8,756 nucleotides of DNA, taken from Comamonadaceae bacterium (GTDB taxonomy: Bacteria > Pseudomonadota > Gammaproteobacteria > Burkholderiales > Burkholderiaceae_C). The stretch spans positions 1 through 8,756 of the forward strand of contig JAIXXW010000170.1 in the NCBI GenBank assembly GCA_027490555.1, written 5' to 3'. Shown one piece after another: positions 5,341-8,756 of this stretch. A program made the position numbers and the translations under genes. Numbering within the stretch: the stretch's first letter is position 1; the number at the start of each line of letters is the position of its first letter. Below the pieces are notes generated by a model. It was given only the letters and a program-made list of their open reading frames with translations. It did not search any database and had not been told where the DNA came from.

Positions 5341-6072
5341 ATGACCACGCCTTTAGCCACCCTCACCGCATCGCCAACCGAAGACACGCAGGCTCCCTTC
5401 ATGCGCACCATCAAAACCTATGTGCTGCGCGCGGGGCGCATGGGCTCGGGGCAGATGCGGGCCTTCGAGCAGTATGGTCCCCAATTCCTTTTGCCCTACA
5501 CGGCCGAACGCCTGGACCCAGAGGCTGCCTTCGGGCGCAGCGCCCCGCTGATCTTGGAAATCGGTTTTGGCATGGGCGATGCCACCGCCAAGATCGCGCA
5601 GGTGCGCCCGGACGACAACTTTTTGTGCTGCGAGGTGCACGAGCCCGGCGTGGGCGCCCTGCTCAAGCGCTGCGGCGAGGCCCCCATCCCCAACATCCGC
5701 ATCGTGCAGCACGACGCGATCGAAGTCATGGACCACATGCTGGGCGAAGGCAGCCTGGACGGGGTCCACATCTTCTTTCCGGACCCTTGGCACAAAAGCC
5801 GCCACCACAAACGCAGGCTGATCCAGTCGCCCTTTGTGCACCGCCTGGCCCGGCACATCCAGCCCGGCGGCTACCTGCACCTGGCCACCGACTGGCAGCC
5901 CTACGCCGAGCAGATGATGGCGGTGCTGCGTGCCGAGCCTTTGCTGCGCAACACCAGTGCCGCAGCCGACGGCTTTGCCGCCAAGCCCGACTACCGCCCC
6001 CTGACCAAGTTCGAAAACCGGGGTCTGAAACTCGGCCACGGCGTGTGGGACTTGGTGTTCAAGCGGGTCTGA
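5341..6072 (+). CDS. trmB: tRNA (guanine-N7-)-methyltransferase
   Basis: A 243-residue SAM-dependent methyltransferase that makes m7G46 in the variable loop of tRNAs. Residues 22-40 (RTIKTYVLRAGRMGSGQ) match the conserved start of TrmB. Motif I for SAM is LEIGFGMGD (72-80); CCEVHEPGVGALL (96-108), the acidic HDAIEV (124-129), the catalytic-region FFPDPWHKSRHHKRR (145-159), LATDWQPYAE (181-190) and TKFENRG (222-228) all follow in the order seen in E. coli TrmB. The frame is open much further upstream (to 4954), but that part lies inside gluQ. The ATG at 5341 gives an N-terminal tail like that of E. coli; the ATG at 5401 is an alternative that would remove 20 poorly conserved residues. No strong ribosome site is visible. 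The pseudouridine synthase gene follows after one base. Confidence 0.95.
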   Translation: MTTPLATLTASPTEDTQAPFMRTIKTYVLRAGRMGSGQMRAFEQYGPQFLLPYTAERLDPEAAFGRSAPLILEIGFGMGDATAKIAQVRPDDNFLCCEVHEPGVGALLKRCGEAPIPNIRIVQHDAIEVMDHMLGEGSLDGVHIFFPDPWHKSRHHKRRLIQSPFVHRLARHIQPGGYLHLATDWQPYAEQMMAVLRAEPLLRNTSAAADGFAAKPDYRPLTKFENRGLKLGHGVWDLVFKRV

Positions 6073-6073
6073 G

Positions 6074-6997
6074 ATGACCCCATCGGGACGCCCTGCGCCC
6101 ATGCCCATGCGCGAGGGCGTCAGCGCCAGCGTGGTGGCCGTCCCACCAGGCCACTGGCCCAGCCTGCTGGACTTTTTGGCGCAGCGCCTGCCCGGTGTCG
6201 GCCGCAGCGATTGGGCCGCGCGCCTGGCGCAGGGCCTGGTCCTGCAAGAAGACGGTCAAAGCGCCCGGGCCGACCAAGCCTGCCTGCCGGGACAACGCTT
6301 TTACTATTACCGCCATGTGAGCGACGAACCCTGTCTGCCCATGACGGCGACGGTGTTGTTCGAGGATGAACGGCTGCTGGTGGCCGACAAGCCGCACTTC
6401 ATGCCGGTCACACCTTCAGGCCCCTATGTGCAGCAATCGCTGCTGGTGCAACTCAAGCGCCTGACCGGTCTGGCCGAGCTGGTGCCCCTGCACCGCATCG
6501 ACCGCGACACGGCGGGCCTGGTGCTCTTGGGCAAGGGCCCGCAAGAACGCGGGGCCTACCATGCGCTGTTTCGCGACCACGCCATCCGCAAGACCTACCA
6601 TGCCGTGGCCCGCCACCGCCCAGACCTGGCGACACCCCACAGGCACAGCAGCCGCCTGGAAGAGGACCCGGCGCATTTTTTCAGGATGCGCGAGGTGCCC
6701 GGTGAGCCCAACAGCGAAACCCGGATCACCCTGTTGCGCGCCGAGGGCGAGCGTGCGCTGTATCAGCTGGAGCCGGTGTCGGGCAAACGCCACCAGCTGC
6801 GGGTGCACATGCTGGCCATGGGCATCCCGATCGAGGGCGACCCGTTTTACCCCCGGGTCTTGCGCGGACCGGACGAACCCGACCCGCTGGGGCAGCCCTT
6901 GCAGCTCTTGGCCCACGCGCTGGAATTCACCGACCCGCACACCGGGCAGCAGCGTGCATGGACCAGCGCACTGCAGCTGAAGCTGCAGGCGCCCTGA
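6074..6997 (+). CDS. RluA-family RNA pseudouridine synthase
   Basis: A 307-residue enzyme that isomerises uridine to pseudouridine in rRNA or tRNA. The catalytic motif HRIDRDTAGL is at 140-149 with Asp143 as the nucleophile. Upstream is LLVADKPHFMPVTPSG (101-116), in the place of the 'DKPxGxxxHP' strand of the family. Later elements are GKRHQLRVHM (237-246) and GIPIEGDPFYP (250-260), which are standard for RluA-type enzymes. About 90 residues precede the catalytic domain; they may hold a degenerate S4-like RNA-binding domain. The wording around VADKPHF and HRIDRDTAG resembles a subgroup common in beta- and gammaproteobacteria whose target site I cannot name. The ATG at 6074 follows the trmB stop by one base, so translation is probably coupled; ATGs at residues 10 and 12 are possible alternatives. 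It converges with the YdiJ-like gene. Confidence 0.88.
   Translation: MTPSGRPAPMPMREGVSASVVAVPPGHWPSLLDFLAQRLPGVGRSDWAARLAQGLVLQEDGQSARADQACLPGQRFYYYRHVSDEPCLPMTATVLFEDERLLVADKPHFMPVTPSGPYVQQSLLVQLKRLTGLAELVPLHRIDRDTAGLVLLGKGPQERGAYHALFRDHAIRKTYHAVARHRPDLATPHRHSSRLEEDPAHFFRMREVPGEPNSETRITLLRAEGERALYQLEPVSGKRHQLRVHMLAMGIPIEGDPFYPRVLRGPDEPDPLGQPLQLLAHALEFTDPHTGQQRAWTSALQLKLQAP
6971..6988. repeat. Near-perfect palindrome at the 3' end of the pseudouridine synthase gene
   Basis: CTGCAGCT-GA-AGCTGCAG has 8-bp complementary arms and would fold as a 7-bp GC-rich stem with a TGAA loop. It ends 6 bp before the stop codon of the plus-strand gene and 28 bp from the convergent stop of the minus-strand gene. 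No U run follows on either strand, so it is not a standard intrinsic terminator. It could act as a weak transcript end signal for both converging genes, or be chance from repeated Leu-Gln/Leu-Lys codons. Confidence 0.4.
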
Positions 6998-7016
6998 GAC
7001 CGGGGGAAGCGGCGGC

Positions 7017-8756
7017 TCAGTCTGGCAACAAGTCCGCCAGCAAACGGCTCAGGTGCACCGCCTCGCGCTGCGCGCCGTCGTGGATCTGGTGGCGGCAGCT
7101 GGTGCCGTCGGCCACCACGATCGCATCGGCTTGGGCGCGCACCGCTGGCAAGAGGCTCAACTCGGCCATTTGCATCGACACCTCGTGGTGGCGGGCCTCG
7201 TAGCCAAAGCTGCCGGCCATGCCGCAGCAACTGCTCTCGATCAGCTGCGGCTGGGCCCCAGGTATCCAGCGCAACACCTCCAGCACCGGTGACACCGCGT
7301 CAAAGGCTTTTTGGTGGCAGTGGCCGTGCAACAAAATCGGCCGGTCCACCGGCGCGATGCGGGCTTTGAATGCGTCCAGCTGTCCGTCCTTGGCCTGCCG
7401 AACCAAAAACTCCTCGAACAGACAGGCCTGCTGGGCGATGCGGTGCGCATCCTCCCCCAGGCCCATCACCAGCAGCTCGTCGCGCAGGGTCAAAAGGCAA
7501 GAGGGCTCCAAGCCCACGATGGGCAAACCGGCCTGGGCCAATGGCAAGAGGCTTTGCACCAGCTCACGGGCTTTTTCCTTGGCACGGTCCACCATGCCGG
7601 TGGCCAGGTAGGTGCGACCGCAGCACAGGTGCTGGCCATCGTCCTGCAATTTGGTGGCCACATGCACGGTGAAGCCGGCCGTCTGCATCACTTTCACAGC
7701 CGCTTGCGCGTTGGCCGACTCGAAATAGCCGTTGAAGGTGTCCACAAACAGCACCACCCCGCGCGGTGCGGCCAGCACCTCGGCCCGGGTGGCGGTGCGC
7801 CGCGCCGGGCTTGCAGGCGTGTTGAAGAAGTGCTGCGTCTGCCACTGCGGCAAGCTGCGCCGCGCCGACAGGCCCAGCAGCTTTTCGCTCAGGGCGGCCA
7901 ACAGCGGGATGCGGTTGCGCAGGTTCAACACCGGGGCCAGGCGTGCCGCCCAGGCCGCGTAGCCGGGCAAGTGGCCGACCAGCTTGTCTTGCAGGGTGTG
8001 GCCGTGACGGGCCTTGTAGTGCTGCAAGAACTCGACCTTCATCTTGGCCATGTCGACCCCGGTCGGGCAATCGCGTTTGCAACCCTTGCAGCCCACACAC
8101 AGGTCCATCGCATCGTGCACCGCCTGGCTGGACAGCGCATCCTGGCCCGCCAGACCGTCGATCTGACCGCTCAGGGCCAGGCGCAAGGTGTTGGCGCGGC
8201 CCCGGGTCAGGTGCTGCTCATCGCGGGTGACGCGGTAACTGGGGCACATGGTGCCCGCGTCGAACTTGCGGCAGTGCCCGTTGTTGTTGCACATCTCCAC
8301 CGCCTTGGCCAGGCCCTGGGCCGGGTCCCCCCCGGTGCCAGGGGCTGTGGTTTGCTCGGTGACCGGGTCGTTTTGCACATCCCAGGCGCGCCAGTCCAAA
8401 GCGGTCTGGATGGGCACCACCTTGTAGGTGGGTGAAAAGCGCATCAGCGTGGTGTCGTCCATCTTGGGCGGATTGACAATGCGCTGCGGGCACAGCAGTT
8501 GCTGCGGGTCCATCTCGCGTTTGATCTGTGCAAAAGCCTCGGTGATGCGCGGACCGAACTGCCAACCGATCCACTCGCCCCGGCACAGGCCGTCGCCGTG
8601 CTCGCCACTGAAAGCGCCCTTGTAGCGGCGCACCAGCGCGCTGGCTTCCTCGGCGATGGCGCGCATTTTGGCGGCGCCGTCGCGGCGCATGTCCAAAATC
8701 GGCCGCACATGCAAGGTGCCCACCGAGGCGTGGGCGTACCAGGTGCCGCGGCTGCC
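7017..8756 (-). CDS. YdiJ-like FAD-linked oxidase / iron-sulfur fusion protein, C-terminal part (5' end beyond the window)
   Basis: The last 579 residues of a large D-2-hydroxyacid dehydrogenase-type flavoprotein; whole proteins of this kind have about 1000 residues or more. The frame is open to the right edge, where the peptide reads WYAHASVGTLHVRPIL, a hallmark of the FAD-linked oxidase C-terminal domain. In fragment numbering SGEHGDG is at 50-56. An iron-sulfur region follows, with Cys156, Cys162 and Cys171 (CNNNGHC...MCPSY) and a full CxxCxxCxxxCP motif at 220-231. Two cysteine-rich (CCG) repeats come next: SCLLTLRDE/CCGRTY and HCHQK (479-483)/CCGMAG (510-515). E. coli YdiJ and relatives oxidise D-2-hydroxyacids such as D-2-hydroxyglutarate and pass electrons to the respiratory chain; that substrate is an inference here. 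The internal GTG at 8723 is not the start. Confidence 0.9.
   Translation of the reverse strand, partial: GSRGTWYAHASVGTLHVRPILDMRRDGAAKMRAIAEEASALVRRYKGAFSGEHGDGLCRGEWIGWQFGPRITEAFAQIKREMDPQQLLCPQRIVNPPKMDDTTLMRFSPTYKVVPIQTALDWRAWDVQNDPVTEQTTAPGTGGDPAQGLAKAVEMCNNNGHCRKFDAGTMCPSYRVTRDEQHLTRGRANTLRLALSGQIDGLAGQDALSSQAVHDAMDLCVGCKGCKRDCPTGVDMAKMKVEFLQHYKARHGHTLQDKLVGHLPGYAAWAARLAPVLNLRNRIPLLAALSEKLLGLSARRSLPQWQTQHFFNTPASPARRTATRAEVLAAPRGVVLFVDTFNGYFESANAQAAVKVMQTAGFTVHVATKLQDDGQHLCCGRTYLATGMVDRAKEKARELVQSLLPLAQAGLPIVGLEPSCLLTLRDELLVMGLGEDAHRIAQQACLFEEFLVRQAKDGQLDAFKARIAPVDRPILLHGHCHQKAFDAVSPVLEVLRWIPGAQPQLIESSCCGMAGSFGYEARHHEVSMQMAELSLLPAVRAQADAIVVADGTSCRHQIHDGAQREAVHLSRLLADLLPD

Noticed and set aside
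7311..8435. A 374-codon plus-strand open frame opposite the YdiJ-like gene.
   Set aside because: It is antisense to a gene with iron-sulfur and CCG motifs; the product is His/Gln/Gly-rich with no domain.
1..8756. Search for insertion sequences, tRNA genes, CRISPR arrays, toxin-antitoxin or phage-defence genes, riboswitches.
   Set aside because: None is visible; nearly all sequence is accounted for by conserved chromosomal genes with short spacers.

Overview
The window looks like an ordinary stretch of chromosome from a GC-rich betaproteobacterium. It is most likely a member of the Burkholderiales, family Comamonadaceae. This rests on the GC-rich codon use, the general character of the proteins (DUF599, renalase-like oxidoreductase, GluQ, TrmB, RluA family, YdiJ-like fusion) and promoters of the type '-10 box just before ATG'. 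The family placement is inference. No mobile element, CRISPR array, RNA gene, phage gene or defence gene is visible, and coding density is high.

Layout: (1) 1-863, minus strand: the first 44 codons of dnaE, preceded by a DUF599 membrane protein gene. (2) 919-3275: a small redox module. A pirin gene and a flavodoxin-family quinone reductase-like gene form a two-gene minus-strand operon. A LysR-type regulator gene is divergent from it, across a 131-bp spacer packed with inverted repeats. (3) 3353-6997, plus strand: four co-directional genes. These are a renalase-like FAD oxidoreductase, gluQ (glutamyl-queuosine tRNA-Asp synthetase), trmB (tRNA m7G46 methyltransferase) and an RluA-family pseudouridine synthase. 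The gaps are 6, 32 and 1 bp, so this is probably one operon with a possible internal promoter before trmB. (4) 7017-8756, minus strand: the C-terminal 579 residues of a large YdiJ-like FAD-linked oxidase with iron-sulfur and CCG domains. It converges on the pseudouridine synthase gene with only 19 bp between the stop codons.

Functionally, the pirin has a complete metal-binding quartet and closely resembles E. coli YhhW, which has quercetinase activity. With the flavodoxin-like reductase and the divergent LysR regulator it suggests a response to quinone-like or flavonoid-like compounds. The plus-strand cluster gathers three RNA-modification enzymes. I found no clear sign of a wholly new system. 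The points most worth following are the regulator/pirin/flavodoxin module with its operator region, a recurrent arrangement compatible with leaderless transcripts at three genes, and the FAD enzyme of unknown substrate placed before the RNA-modification genes.
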